DNA of 22,208 bases from Clostridiales bacterium (GTDB lineage: Bacteria; Bacillota; Clostridia; Christensenellales; Aristaeellaceae). This document shows, piece after piece, positions 13,742-21,470 of this stretch; positions within the stretch are counted from its first letter, which is position 1, and each line of letters begins with the position of its first letter. The position numbers and the translations under genes were made by a program. Under the pieces are notes generated by a model. The model worked only from the letters and a program-made list of their open reading frames with translations, made no database searches and was not told the DNA's origin. The stretch is taken from assembly GCA_004556545.1 (NCBI GenBank), contig SFGO01000076.1:1-22208 (forward strand), in the 5' to 3' direction.

Positions 13742-15736
13742 ATGCAGAGAATTGGTGTATTTGTCTGCTGGTGCGGCAGCAACATCGCCGGAACCGTAGA
13801 CGTAAAGGCTGTGTCCGAAGCGCTGAAAAACGAGCCTGGCGTTGTGTTCTCCACCAACTACCAGTATATGTGCTCTCAGGCAGGCCAGAACCTGATTAAG
13901 GACGCGATCAAGGAACATCACCTGACCGGTATCGTGGTGTGCTCCTGCTCCCCCCGGATGCACGAGAACACCTTCCGCAAAACGGCCCAGAGCGCGGGCA
14001 TCAACCCGTACATGGTGGAAATCGCCAACGTGCGCGAGCAGTGCTCCTGGGTGCATAAAGACATGGCGACCGGCACCGAAAAGGCCATCATCCTCGGCAA
14101 GGCCGCGGTTGCCAAGGTCAACCTGAACACCCCCCTGACCCCCGGCGAAAGCCCCGTGACCAAGCGGGCGCTTGTGATCGGCGGCGGCATCGCCGGCATC
14201 CAGACCGCGCTGGACATTGCCGACGCGGGCTTCCCGGTGGACATCGTGGAGACCAAGCCCACCATCGGCGGCAAAATGGCCCAGCTGGACAAGACCTTCC
14301 CCACGCTGGACTGCGCCGCCTGCATCCTGACCCCCAAGATGGTGGATGTGGCGCAGCACGAGAAGATCCGCATCTTCTCCTATTCCGAAGTGACGCAGGT
14401 CAAGGGCTTCGTGGGCAACTTTGACGTGACCATCAAGCGCAAGGCCCGCTATGTGAAGGAAGACGTGTGCACCGGCTGCGGCGCCTGCACCGAAAAGTGC
14501 CCCATGAAGCACGTGCCCAACGAGTTCAACCTGGGCATGGACGAGCGCCACGCTGTTTACATTCCCTTTGCGCAGGCGGTGCCGAAGGTGGCCACCATCG
14601 ACCCCCGGTACTGCATGATGCTCAAGAACGGCAAGTGCGGCCTGTGCTCCAAGGTCTGCGCTGCCGGAGCCATCGACTACAAGGCCAAGGATGAATTTGT
14701 GGAGGAGAAGTACGGCGCGATCGTGGTCGCTACCGGCTTCAACCCCATCTCCATGGACAAATTCGACGAATTTGCCTACTCCCAGTCCAAGGACGTTATC
14801 ACCTCGCTGGAGCTGGAGCGCCTGATGAACGCTGCCGGCCCCACCGGCGGCACCCTGCTGCGCCCCTCCGACCGCGAGCATCCTCACACCATCGTGTTCG
14901 TCCAGTGCGTGGGTTCCCGCTGCGCGTCCTGCGCCGAAAAGGGCAAGGAGTACTGCTCCAAGATCTGCTGCATGTACACCGCCAAGCATGCCATGCTGAT
15001 CCGGGACAAGTACCCGGATACGGACGTGTATGTGTTCTACATTGACGTGCGTACCCCCGGCAAGAACTTCGACGAGTTCTACCGCCGCGCAGTGGAAGAA
15101 TACGGCGTCCACTACATCAAGGGCATGGTGGGCAAGGTCACGCCCGAAGGCAAGAAGCTGAAGGTGCAGGCCTCCGACCTGCTGGCCGGTGAGCAACTGC
15201 ACATCGACGCCGATCTGGTGGTGCTGGCCGCCGCCATCGAGCCGGACAAGTCCGCTCGCCCACTGGCCACCATGCTGACCGCCAGCATGGACACCAACGA
15301 CTTCTTCACCGAAGCCCATCCCAAGCTGCGCCCCGTGGAAAGCCCCACCGCCGGTATTTTCCTCTCCGGCACCTGCCAGGGCCCCAAGGACATCCCCGAG
15401 ACCGTCTCTCAGGCGGGCGCTGCCGCGTCGAAGGTCATCGGCCTGCTGGCCAAGGACAAGCTGCTGGGCAACCCCTGCGTGGCGCACTCCGACGAGATGA
15501 TGTGCAACGGCTGCTCCACCTGCGAGCGCGTGTGCCCCTACGGCGCAATCACCTACATGGACAAGGAATTCCGGATGCCTGACCGCACCACCAAGGTCCG
15601 CCGGGTCGCTTCCGTCAACGAAGCGGTCTGCCAGGGCTGCGGCGCGTGCACCGTCGCCTGCCCCTCCGGCGCGATGGATCTGAAGGGCTTCCTGAACCGG
15701 CAAATTATGGCGGAGGTTGACGCGATATGCAAGTAA
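13742..15736 (+). CDS. hdrA: Heterodisulfide reductase subunit A-like bifurcating flavoprotein
   Basis: 664 residues, the length of single-unit HdrA. Domains in order: N-terminal domain with Cys9, Cys11, Cys44, Cys67 and Cys69; FAD domain with VIGGGIAG (145-152) and IGGKMAQLD (175-183); CAACILTPKM (191-200); an inserted ferredoxin pair (Cys243/246/249/253 and Cys291/299/302/306); the second half of the flavin domain; and a C-terminal ferredoxin pair (Cys588/591/594/598 and Cys630/633/636/640). In characterised Hdr complexes this FAD splits electron pairs between a high-potential path through HdrBC and a low-potential path to ferredoxin. All cluster cysteines appear present. It overlaps flxD by ten bases, and FlxD/MvhD is the known electron entry partner of HdrA. 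Confidence 0.93.
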   Translation: MQRIGVFVCWCGSNIAGTVDVKAVSEALKNEPGVVFSTNYQYMCSQAGQNLIKDAIKEHHLTGIVVCSCSPRMHENTFRKTAQSAGINPYMVEIANVREQCSWVHKDMATGTEKAIILGKAAVAKVNLNTPLTPGESPVTKRALVIGGGIAGIQTALDIADAGFPVDIVETKPTIGGKMAQLDKTFPTLDCAACILTPKMVDVAQHEKIRIFSYSEVTQVKGFVGNFDVTIKRKARYVKEDVCTGCGACTEKCPMKHVPNEFNLGMDERHAVYIPFAQAVPKVATIDPRYCMMLKNGKCGLCSKVCAAGAIDYKAKDEFVEEKYGAIVVATGFNPISMDKFDEFAYSQSKDVITSLELERLMNAAGPTGGTLLRPSDREHPHTIVFVQCVGSRCASCAEKGKEYCSKICCMYTAKHAMLIRDKYPDTDVYVFYIDVRTPGKNFDEFYRRAVEEYGVHYIKGMVGKVTPEGKKLKVQASDLLAGEQLHIDADLVVLAAAIEPDKSARPLATMLTASMDTNDFFTEAHPKLRPVESPTAGIFLSGTCQGPKDIPETVSQAGAAASKVIGLLAKDKLLGNPCVAHSDEMMCNGCSTCERVCPYGAITYMDKEFRMPDRTTKVRRVASVNEAVCQGCGACTVACPSGAMDLKGFLNRQIMAEVDAICK

Positions 15737-16161
15737 ACGAGTATAAGCCTCTGATCGTAGCGTTCTGCTGCAACTGGTGCTCCTATGCGGGCGCTGACCT
15801 GGCGGGCAACAACCGCCTCAGCTACCCCGCCGACGTAAAGATCATCCGGGTGCCCTGCTCCTGCCGCGTGAACCCCATGTTCGTGCTGCGTGCCTTCCAG
15901 CGCGGCGCGGACGGCGTGATCCTCTGCGGCTGCCATCCGGGCGACTGCCACTACACCTCCGGCAACTACTACACCCGCCGCCGCATGTCCCTGCTGTTCT
16001 CCATGCTGGACTATCTGGGCATCGAGCGGGAGCGCACCCGTGTGGAATGGGTCAGCGCCGCCGAGGGCGCAAAGTTTGCCGCCACCATGAATGATTTCGC
16101 CAAGACCGTTGCAGCTCTGGGCGAAAACAAGAGACTGGAGGATCTGAGATGCAAGAAATAA
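15727..16161 (+). CDS. flxD: MvhD/FlxD-like iron-sulfur subunit delivering electrons to HdrA
   Basis: 144 residues. The cysteine pattern FCCNWC (14, 15, 18), CSC (44, 46), CGC (67, 69) and Cys74 in the GCHPGDCHY segment is that of the MvhD family, which carries a [2Fe-2S] cluster. In methanogens MvhD bridges hydrogenase to HdrA; in the bacterial FlxABCD-HdrABC set its homologue FlxD bridges a NAD(P)H-oxidising module to HdrA. There are no hydrogenase catalytic genes here and NAD-binding FlxA is three genes on, so the FlxD role fits. It overlaps hdrA by 10 and the next gene by 13 bases. Confidence 0.88.
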   Translation: MQVNEYKPLIVAFCCNWCSYAGADLAGNNRLSYPADVKIIRVPCSCRVNPMFVLRAFQRGADGVILCGCHPGDCHYTSGNYYTRRRMSLLFSMLDYLGIERERTRVEWVSAAEGAKFAATMNDFAKTVAALGENKRLEDLRCKK

Positions 16162-17141
16162 CGCGGGAAGCTCTTGTTGCAAAAGCCTCCGAACTGTTTG
16201 AAAAAGGCGTCGTTGATCGGATGCTGGGCTGGAAAAAGGGCGAGTTCAGCTACGATGTGACCCCCGGCGTGTTCACCTCCATGGACGAAGTGAACAAAGA
16301 CTTCATCTGGGATGATTTCTGCGGCGCGAACTTCTCCAAGTACCTGCTGAAGGAGACCGCTAAGACCGAGAAAAAGGTGCTGGTCTTCCTCAAGCCCTGC
16401 GATACCTACAGCTTCAACCAGCTGCTGACCGAGCATCGTTTCGACCGGGAAAAGGTCTACGCGGTGGGCATCCCCTGCAACGGCATGGCCGACCCCAAAA
16501 AGCTGAAGGAGCTGGTCGACGGCGTTTCCTCCGTGGATTTTGAAGGGGACAAGGTTGTGGCCCACACGCTGTTTGACGGCGACAAGGAATTGGCCTGCGC
16601 CGACCTGCTGCCCGACCGCTGTGTACACTGCAAGTCCAAGAAGCACGTGGCCTACGACGAGCTGCTGGGCTCCGACGGCGAAGTGCTGGACAGCGGCCGC
16701 TTCGACGAAGTGGAAAAGCTGGAAAAGATGACCCCCGACGAGCGTTTTGCCTTCTGGCAGGGCGAGCTTTCCCGCTGCATCCGCTGCAACGCCTGCCGGG
16801 ACGTGTGCCCCGCCTGCACCTGCGAAAAGTGCGTGTTCGACAACCCGAATTCCGGTGTGGAGAACAAGGCGGCCGCCAACAGCTTTGAAGAAAAAATGTT
16901 CCACATCATCCGCGCCTTCCACGTGGCCGGACGCTGCACCGACTGCGGCGAGTGCTCCCGGGTCTGCCCCCAGCACATTCCGCTGCACCTGCTGAACCGC
17001 AAGTTCATCAAGGATATCGACGCGTTCTACGGCGACTATCAGGCCGGTGAGGAAGTGGGCAGCCGCGCCCCGCTGGTCAACTACACTCAGGGCGATCTGG
17101 AACCCTCCGAAGCCGTGGAAAGGGGGAATCACCATGAGTAA
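16149..17141 (+). CDS. flxC: Iron-sulfur subunit of the Flx oxidoreductase module (FlxC position)
   Basis: 330 residues. The N-terminal 200 residues are a non-ferredoxin domain with scattered cysteines (Cys84 in LKPCDT, Cys110 in GIPCNGM, Cys158 and Cys161 in DRCVHCK). The LKPCD/GIPCNG signatures recall the beta-subunit-like proteins of hydrogenase and formate dehydrogenase modules. Then come two [4Fe-4S] motifs: CIRCNACRDVCPACTCEKC (210-228) and CTDCGECSRVCP (263-274). It should relay electrons, and may be an exit site for ferredoxin, but neither is shown. The name follows from the mirrored gene order D-C-B-A compared with flxABCD, so FlxB and FlxC could be exchanged. It overlaps flxB by eight bases. 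Confidence 0.7.
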   Translation: MQEITREALVAKASELFEKGVVDRMLGWKKGEFSYDVTPGVFTSMDEVNKDFIWDDFCGANFSKYLLKETAKTEKKVLVFLKPCDTYSFNQLLTEHRFDREKVYAVGIPCNGMADPKKLKELVDGVSSVDFEGDKVVAHTLFDGDKELACADLLPDRCVHCKSKKHVAYDELLGSDGEVLDSGRFDEVEKLEKMTPDERFAFWQGELSRCIRCNACRDVCPACTCEKCVFDNPNSGVENKAAANSFEEKMFHIIRAFHVAGRCTDCGECSRVCPQHIPLHLLNRKFIKDIDAFYGDYQAGEEVGSRAPLVNYTQGDLEPSEAVERGNHHE

Positions 17142-18171
17142 GGTGCGTAAGGTCAGCCTGGCAAGGCTGGATGAGTTCTTCTCCGCCATTGCGCACAGCG
17201 AGCGCCTGTACCTGCCGGTGGATACCGCCGCAGGCGCGGAATACAAGGAATGGGCCGAAGGAACGAAATGGTCGGACGCGCTGAACACCGTGCGCTCCGC
17301 CAAGGATTTCTTCTTCCCCCAGACCGAAAACCTGATGGATTTCAAAATGCACGAGAAGCAGATTGAGATCATCGACACCCGCAGGGAAACGGAAGACTTC
17401 GTGGTCTTCGGCGTGCGGGCCTGCGACGCGCGTGCCTTCCGCGTGCTGGACAACGTGTTTCTGGCCGAGCCGGTGGATACCTACTACCAGAACCGCCGGG
17501 AGCACGGCACCATCGTCACCGTGGCCTGCACCCGCCCCGTAGAGACCTGCTTCTGCGGCACCTTTGACATCGACCCGGCCAATGCCGACGGCGATGTGAA
17601 CGCCTACAAGACCGAGGACGCGCTCTATCTGGAAGCCAAGACCGAAAAGGGCGAAAAGCTGCTGGCGGCGCTGACTGCCGTCACCGAAGAAGCGGACGAA
17701 AAGCCCGTGGAAGCGCAGAAGGCCCTCATCAAGGAGCGCATGGCCAGGCTGCCGCTGGCCAATCTCCGGCCCGACGCCTTCGGCAAGGACAAGACCAGCG
17801 AGTTCTTCAACGCTCCCGAGTGGAAGGAGCTGTCCGAGTCCTGTCTGGGCTGCGGCACCTGCACCTTCATCTGCCCCACCTGCCAGTGCTACGACATCCG
17901 GGATTTCAACACCGGCCACGGCGTGAAGCGCTTCCGCTGCTGGGACAGCTGCATGTACTCCGATTTTACCAAAATGTCCGCCGGTCAGCCCCGCCTGACC
18001 CAGATGGAGCGGTTCCGCCAGCGCTTTATGCACAAGCTGGTGTACTACCCCACCAACAACGAGGGCCTGTTCTCCTGCGTTGGCTGCGGCCGCTGCATGA
18101 ACCGCTGCCCCATTCAGATGAACATCGTCAAAGTGATGAAAAAGCTGGGAGGAGGCAAACAGAATGGATAA
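17134..18171 (+). CDS. flxB: Iron-sulfur subunit related to AsrA / sulfhydrogenase beta (FlxB position)
   Basis: 345 residues. The middle has VFGVRACDARAFRVLDNVF (91-109), the hallmark of the sulfhydrogenase beta / anaerobic sulfite reductase A family. Two [4Fe-4S] motifs follow: CLGCGTCTFICPTCQCYD (237-254) and CVGCGRCMNRCP (315-326). This family pairs with an FAD/NAD(P)-binding gamma subunit, and that partner is the next gene, overlapping by eight bases. The role would be electron transfer from FlxA towards FlxD/HdrA. ATG 17134 has AAAGGGGG just upstream; the frame is open further back but lies inside flxC. No sulfite reductase catalytic subunit or hydrogenase is nearby, so those alternatives are unlikely. 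Confidence 0.78.
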   Translation: MSKVRKVSLARLDEFFSAIAHSERLYLPVDTAAGAEYKEWAEGTKWSDALNTVRSAKDFFFPQTENLMDFKMHEKQIEIIDTRRETEDFVVFGVRACDARAFRVLDNVFLAEPVDTYYQNRREHGTIVTVACTRPVETCFCGTFDIDPANADGDVNAYKTEDALYLEAKTEKGEKLLAALTAVTEEADEKPVEAQKALIKERMARLPLANLRPDAFGKDKTSEFFNAPEWKELSESCLGCGTCTFICPTCQCYDIRDFNTGHGVKRFRCWDSCMYSDFTKMSAGQPRLTQMERFRQRFMHKLVYYPTNNEGLFSCVGCGRCMNRCPIQMNIVKVMKKLGGGKQNG

Positions 18172-18994
18172 CCGGGAACCGCTCATGCCGACAATCGGCG
18201 TTGTGACCGATATTCGCATCGACACGCCCGACGTGAAAACCTTCCGGGTGGTCACCCCCGACGGCAAAAAGGCCTTCGAGCATAAGCCCGGCCAGTGCGC
18301 CATGCTGTCCATCCCCGGCGTAGGCGAGGCCATGTTCTCCATCACCTCCTCCCCCACCAACGAGGAGTACATGGAGTTTTCCATCAAGAAATGCGGCTGC
18401 GTCACCGAATGGCTCCACAGCATGGAGGTGGGGCAGGAAATCACCATCCGGGGGCCCTACGGCCATCCCTTCCCCGTGGATACCGAGTTCGTGGGCAAGG
18501 ATATGCTCTTCATCGCCGGCGGCATCGGCCTTGCGCCCCTGCGCTCCGTCATCAACTACTGCCGCCACTACCGGGACCGCTACGGCAAGATCGACATCGT
18601 ATACGGCTCCCGCAGCATGCAGGATCTGGTGGACTATCAGGAAATCATCAACGAGTGGGAAAAGGACGCGGGCGTGGAGGTTCACCTGACCATCGACCGG
18701 GAGCAGCCCGAGTGGAACGGTCATGTGGGCTTCGTTCCCAACTACGTCAAGGAGCTGGGCTTCGACACCAACAAGGTGGCCATCCTCTGCGGCCCGCCCA
18801 TCATGATCAAGTTCACCCTTGCGGGCCTGATCGAGCTGGGCTTTGACAAGACGCAGGTTTACACCACCCTGGAGCTGCGCATGAAGTGCGGCATCGGCAA
18901 ATGCGGCCGCTGCAACGTGGGCGCGAAGTACGTCTGCAAGGACGGCCCCGTGTTCCGCTGCGACCAGCTGGACGAGCTGCCCAACGAGTATTGA
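18164..18994 (+). CDS. flxA: FAD/NAD(P)-binding oxidoreductase subunit (FlxA / AsrB / sulfhydrogenase gamma type)
   Basis: 276 residues of ferredoxin-NADP reductase fold. The FAD-binding motif is FSITSSP (58-64), the nucleotide-binding motif AGGIGLAPLRSV (118-129), the C-terminal nicotinamide region CGPPIMIK (209-216), and a [2Fe-2S] site is made by Cys242, Cys247, Cys250 and Cys258. It is the likely entry point for NADH or NADPH into the complex; which one cannot be decided here. It overlaps flxB by eight bases and is followed 16 bases later by frdB with a fresh AAGGAG site, the only place in the second half of the operon where the module changes. Confidence 0.85.
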   Translation: MDNREPLMPTIGVVTDIRIDTPDVKTFRVVTPDGKKAFEHKPGQCAMLSIPGVGEAMFSITSSPTNEEYMEFSIKKCGCVTEWLHSMEVGQEITIRGPYGHPFPVDTEFVGKDMLFIAGGIGLAPLRSVINYCRHYRDRYGKIDIVYGSRSMQDLVDYQEIINEWEKDAGVEVHLTIDREQPEWNGHVGFVPNYVKELGFDTNKVAILCGPPIMIKFTLAGLIELGFDKTQVYTTLELRMKCGIGKCGRCNVGAKYVCKDGPVFRCDQLDELPNEY

Positions 18995-19010
18995 GAAGGA
19001 GATCAAGAAC

Positions 19011-19685
19011 ATGGCAAACATGGTCAATATTTTCCTGTTTGGCAAGCAGTATCAGGTTCCGGACGACCTGACCATCATGCGGGCGATGGAATACGCGGGC
19101 TATCAGCTGGTGCGCGGCTGCGGCTGCCGCAACGGCTTCTGCGGTGCCTGCGCCACCATCTACCGCATCAAGGGCGACCGGGAGCTGAAGACCTGCCTGG
19201 CCTGCCAGACCAAGGTAGAAGACAATATGTACGTGGCGACCCTGCCCTTCTTCCCGCTGGTGAAGCAGGTCTACGACATCGAAAAGATCAAGCCCACCGA
19301 GCAGATCATGATGCAGCTGTACCCCGAAATTTACGCCTGCGTGGGCTGCAACGCCTGCACCAAGAGCTGCACCCAGAAGCTGAACGTGATGCAGTACATC
19401 GCCTACGCGCAGCGGGGTGAATTCGACAAGTGCGCCGAGGAAAGCTTCGACTGCGTGATGTGTGGCATGTGCTCCTCCCGCTGCCCCGCCGGTATCTCCC
19501 ATCCGCAGGTCGCCATGCTGGCCCGCCGCCTGAACGGCAAGTATCTGGCCCCCAAGAGCCAGCATCTGGAGGACCGGGTGCAGGAGATCAAGAACGGCGA
19601 TTTCACCGAGCTGATCGAAGCCCTGATGGGCAAGCCGGTGGAAGAGCTCAAAGAGCTGTACAACCACCGCGAGATTGAAAAGTAA
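19011..19685 (+). CDS. frdB: Fumarate reductase iron-sulfur subunit, soluble type
   Basis: 224 residues. The N-terminal plant-type ferredoxin domain has CGCRNGFCGAC (37-47) and CLAC (62-65) for a [2Fe-2S] centre. Two further motifs are CVGCNACTKSC (110-120) and CVMCGMCSSRCP (148-159). In quinone-linked FrdB/SdhB the second of these lacks one cysteine and makes a [3Fe-4S] centre next to the quinone. Here it has all four cysteines, which predicts two [4Fe-4S] centres and no quinone site. No cytochrome or membrane-anchor subunit is encoded nearby. It should carry electrons from the Hdr-Flx proteins to FrdA. Twelve bases separate it from frdA. Confidence 0.82.
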   Translation: MANMVNIFLFGKQYQVPDDLTIMRAMEYAGYQLVRGCGCRNGFCGACATIYRIKGDRELKTCLACQTKVEDNMYVATLPFFPLVKQVYDIEKIKPTEQIMMQLYPEIYACVGCNACTKSCTQKLNVMQYIAYAQRGEFDKCAEESFDCVMCGMCSSRCPAGISHPQVAMLARRLNGKYLAPKSQHLEDRVQEIKNGDFTELIEALMGKPVEELKELYNHREIEK

Positions 19686-19697
19686 GGAGGGAGCCGC

Positions 19698-21296
19698 ATG
19701 TATTCCGAACAGTTTCAAGAATCCCTGAAGGCTGTGGAAGCGGCCCGCGCGGCCAACGTGGCCTATGAGCCCGCCCGCATGACCGCCCAGGAGAAGGACG
19801 ACCTGCTGGCCGCCTACCATCCGGACTACAAAAAGAGCGAGTTTGCCACCCTGAAGGTGGGCCCCAACAAGGGCGAGAGCGTGCCGCATGAGCTGTGCGA
19901 GCTGCTGCAGGCGCACAGCCGCATTTCCGCTGACGACGTGGATCTCAGCGACGTGCGCTACGACGTGGACGTGCTGATCATCGGCGGCGGCGGCGCGGGC
20001 GCTTCCGCGGCTATCGAGGCCGACAAGGCGGGCGCGAAGACCATGATCGTTACCAAGCTGCGCATCGGCGACGCCAACACCATGATGGCCGAGGGCGGCA
20101 TTCAGGCGGCTGACAAGCCCAACGATTCTCCCGCTATTCACTTCCTGGACGCTTTCGGCGGCGGACACTTTGCCGCCAAGCGGGAACTGTTGTCCAAGCT
20201 GGTCTGCGACGCGCCCGAGGCCATTCAGTGGCTGAATGATCTGGGCGTGGAGTTTGACAAGGCTCCCGACGGCACCATGATCACCACCCACGGCGGCGGC
20301 ACCTCCCGCAAGCGCATGCACGCGGCCAAGGACTACTCCGGCGCGGAGATCATGCGCACCCTGCGGGACGAGGTGCTGAACCGGGGCATCCCGGTGGTGG
20401 ACTTCACCGCCGCCATCGAGCTGATTCTGGACGAAAACGGCCGGGCCGCGGGCGCTGTCCTGATGAACATGGAAACCAGGGAGCTGATGGTGGCCCGGGC
20501 CAAGACCGTCATCATCGCCACCGGCGGCGCGGGCCGGATGCACTATCAGGGCTTCCCCACCTCCAACCACTACGGCGCTACCGCCGACGGTCTGGTGCTG
20601 GGCTACCGCGTGGGCGCCAAGCTGCTCTACGCCGACACCCTGCAGTATCATCCCACCGGCGCGGCCTTCCCTCAGCAGATCTTCGGGGCGCTGGTCACGG
20701 AAAAAGTCCGTTCGCTGGGCGCCAAGCTGGTCAACCGGGACGGCAAGGTCTTCATGCATCCGCTGGAGACCCGCGACGTGGCCGCCGCCTCCATCATCCG
20801 GGAATGCTCCGACCGTCATGAGGGCGTGGACACCGGCAGCGGCGAGGCCGTCTGGCTGGACACCCCCATGATTGAAATGATCGGCGGCGAGGGCACCATC
20901 GAGGCCCGCATCCCCGCCATGCTGCGCATGTTTGCCGAATACGGCATCGACATCCGCAAGGAGCCCATTCTGGTCTACCCCACCCTGCACTACCAGAACG
21001 GCGGTCTGGACATCAACGTCGACGGCATGACCACCAACGTGGAAAACCTCTACGTGGCGGGCGAGGCCGTCGGCGGCATCCATGGCCGGAACCGTCTGAT
21101 GGGCAACTCCCTGCTGGACATCATCGTCTTCGGCCGCAGCGCCGGTCAGAACGCCGCCGCACACGCCAAGGAAGTGACCGTCGGCAAGCTGACCCTTGAC
21201 CACATCGCCGCCTTCGAAAAGGAATGCGCCGACGCTGGCATCGACACCACTGCCGTCTCCCCCAAGCTCCTTCCCGACTACCGCAGGCAGGGCTAA
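19698..21296 (+). CDS. frdA: Fumarate reductase flavoprotein subunit, soluble non-covalent FAD type
   Basis: 532 residues against about 600 for E. coli FrdA. An 88-residue N-terminal extension of unknown role precedes the FAD motif LIIGGGGAGAS (93-103). The fumarate site is intact by alignment: His318 (LQYHPTG), Thr334/Glu335/Arg338 (TEKVR), Arg359 (TRDVAAAS), His431 (HYQNGG) and Arg466 (GRNRLMGN), so a C4-dicarboxylate substrate is likely. The histidine that binds FAD covalently in FrdA/SdhA (SHTVAAEGG in E. coli) is Asn127 (ANTMMAEGG), so FAD should be non-covalent, which favours fumarate reduction over succinate oxidation. Only about 50 residues follow the NSLLDIIVFGR motif, so most of the usual C-terminal helical domain is absent. 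The stop codon sits inside a repeat hairpin. Last gene of the operon; AAGGAGG seven bases before ATG. Confidence 0.85.
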   Translation: MYSEQFQESLKAVEAARAANVAYEPARMTAQEKDDLLAAYHPDYKKSEFATLKVGPNKGESVPHELCELLQAHSRISADDVDLSDVRYDVDVLIIGGGGAGASAAIEADKAGAKTMIVTKLRIGDANTMMAEGGIQAADKPNDSPAIHFLDAFGGGHFAAKRELLSKLVCDAPEAIQWLNDLGVEFDKAPDGTMITTHGGGTSRKRMHAAKDYSGAEIMRTLRDEVLNRGIPVVDFTAAIELILDENGRAAGAVLMNMETRELMVARAKTVIIATGGAGRMHYQGFPTSNHYGATADGLVLGYRVGAKLLYADTLQYHPTGAAFPQQIFGALVTEKVRSLGAKLVNRDGKVFMHPLETRDVAAASIIRECSDRHEGVDTGSGEAVWLDTPMIEMIGGEGTIEARIPAMLRMFAEYGIDIRKEPILVYPTLHYQNGGLDINVDGMTTNVENLYVAGEAVGGIHGRNRLMGNSLLDIIVFGRSAGQNAAAHAKEVTVGKLTLDHIAAFEKECADAGIDTTAVSPKLLPDYRRQG

Positions 21297-21304
21297 AGCC
21301 CTGC
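21287..21304 (+). repeat. Hairpin containing the frdA stop codon
   Basis: GCAGGGCT (21287-21294) and AGCCCTGC (21297-21304) pair around the TAA stop (21294-21296), followed by ACCC. This is the H1 hairpin of repeat copy E. The last two or three codons of frdA are thus repeat sequence, exactly as in the fusion gene; both proteins end Arg-Arg-Gln-Gly. Confidence 0.75.
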
Positions 21305-21400
21305 ACCCATCTCTGCGCGGCTATGCCGCGCAGGGTGCTCGTGGGATATGCGAGCTGGCCGGGGTTTTACCGCCGTGGCACGACAGGTGCCACGGCTCGC
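21287..21400 (+). repeat. Mosaic hairpin repeat, copy E
   Basis: 114 bases in the same orientation as frdA: H1 (21287-21304), H2 CTGCGCGGC-TAT-GCCGCGCAG (21313-21333), the GGTGCTCGTGGGA box, the spacer GAGCTGGCCGGGGTTT shared with copy C, and H3 with stem GCCGTGGCA (21372-21380) / TGCCACGGC (21388-21396). Confidence 0.82.
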
Positions 21401-21437
21401 CGGTCTGGTGCGGCTCCCGGTTTGGTGGCTGGTTCAG

Positions 21438-21469
21438 ACCGCCATTCGGCGACGGGCCTCATGGCTCGC
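21438..21469 (+). repeat. H3 hairpin module, copy F
   Basis: Same loop as copies A-C (TCGGCGA..GGCCTC) but the stem reads GCCAT (21441-21445) / ATGGC (21461-21465) where A-C have GCCGC / GCGGC. Both arms changed together, which keeps the pairing. Confidence 0.75.
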
Positions 21470-21470
21470 A

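Noticed and set aside
13424..15703. A 759-codon minus-strand frame, with similar ones at 5391-6674, 7943-9355, 16011-17453, 17077-18447 and 18813-21203
   Set aside because: All are antisense to genes with clear catalytic or cluster motifs and share the same compositional signature.
16149..18994. Anaerobic sulfite reductase (asrAB) or sulfhydrogenase
   Set aside because: flxB and flxA resemble AsrA and AsrB, but no AsrC-type sirohaem subunit or NiFe hydrogenase subunits are present; the hdrA-flxD context fits Flx.
19011..21296. Succinate dehydrogenase of a respiratory chain
   Set aside because: No cytochrome or anchor subunit, no [3Fe-4S] motif in FrdB, and no covalent-FAD histidine in FrdA.
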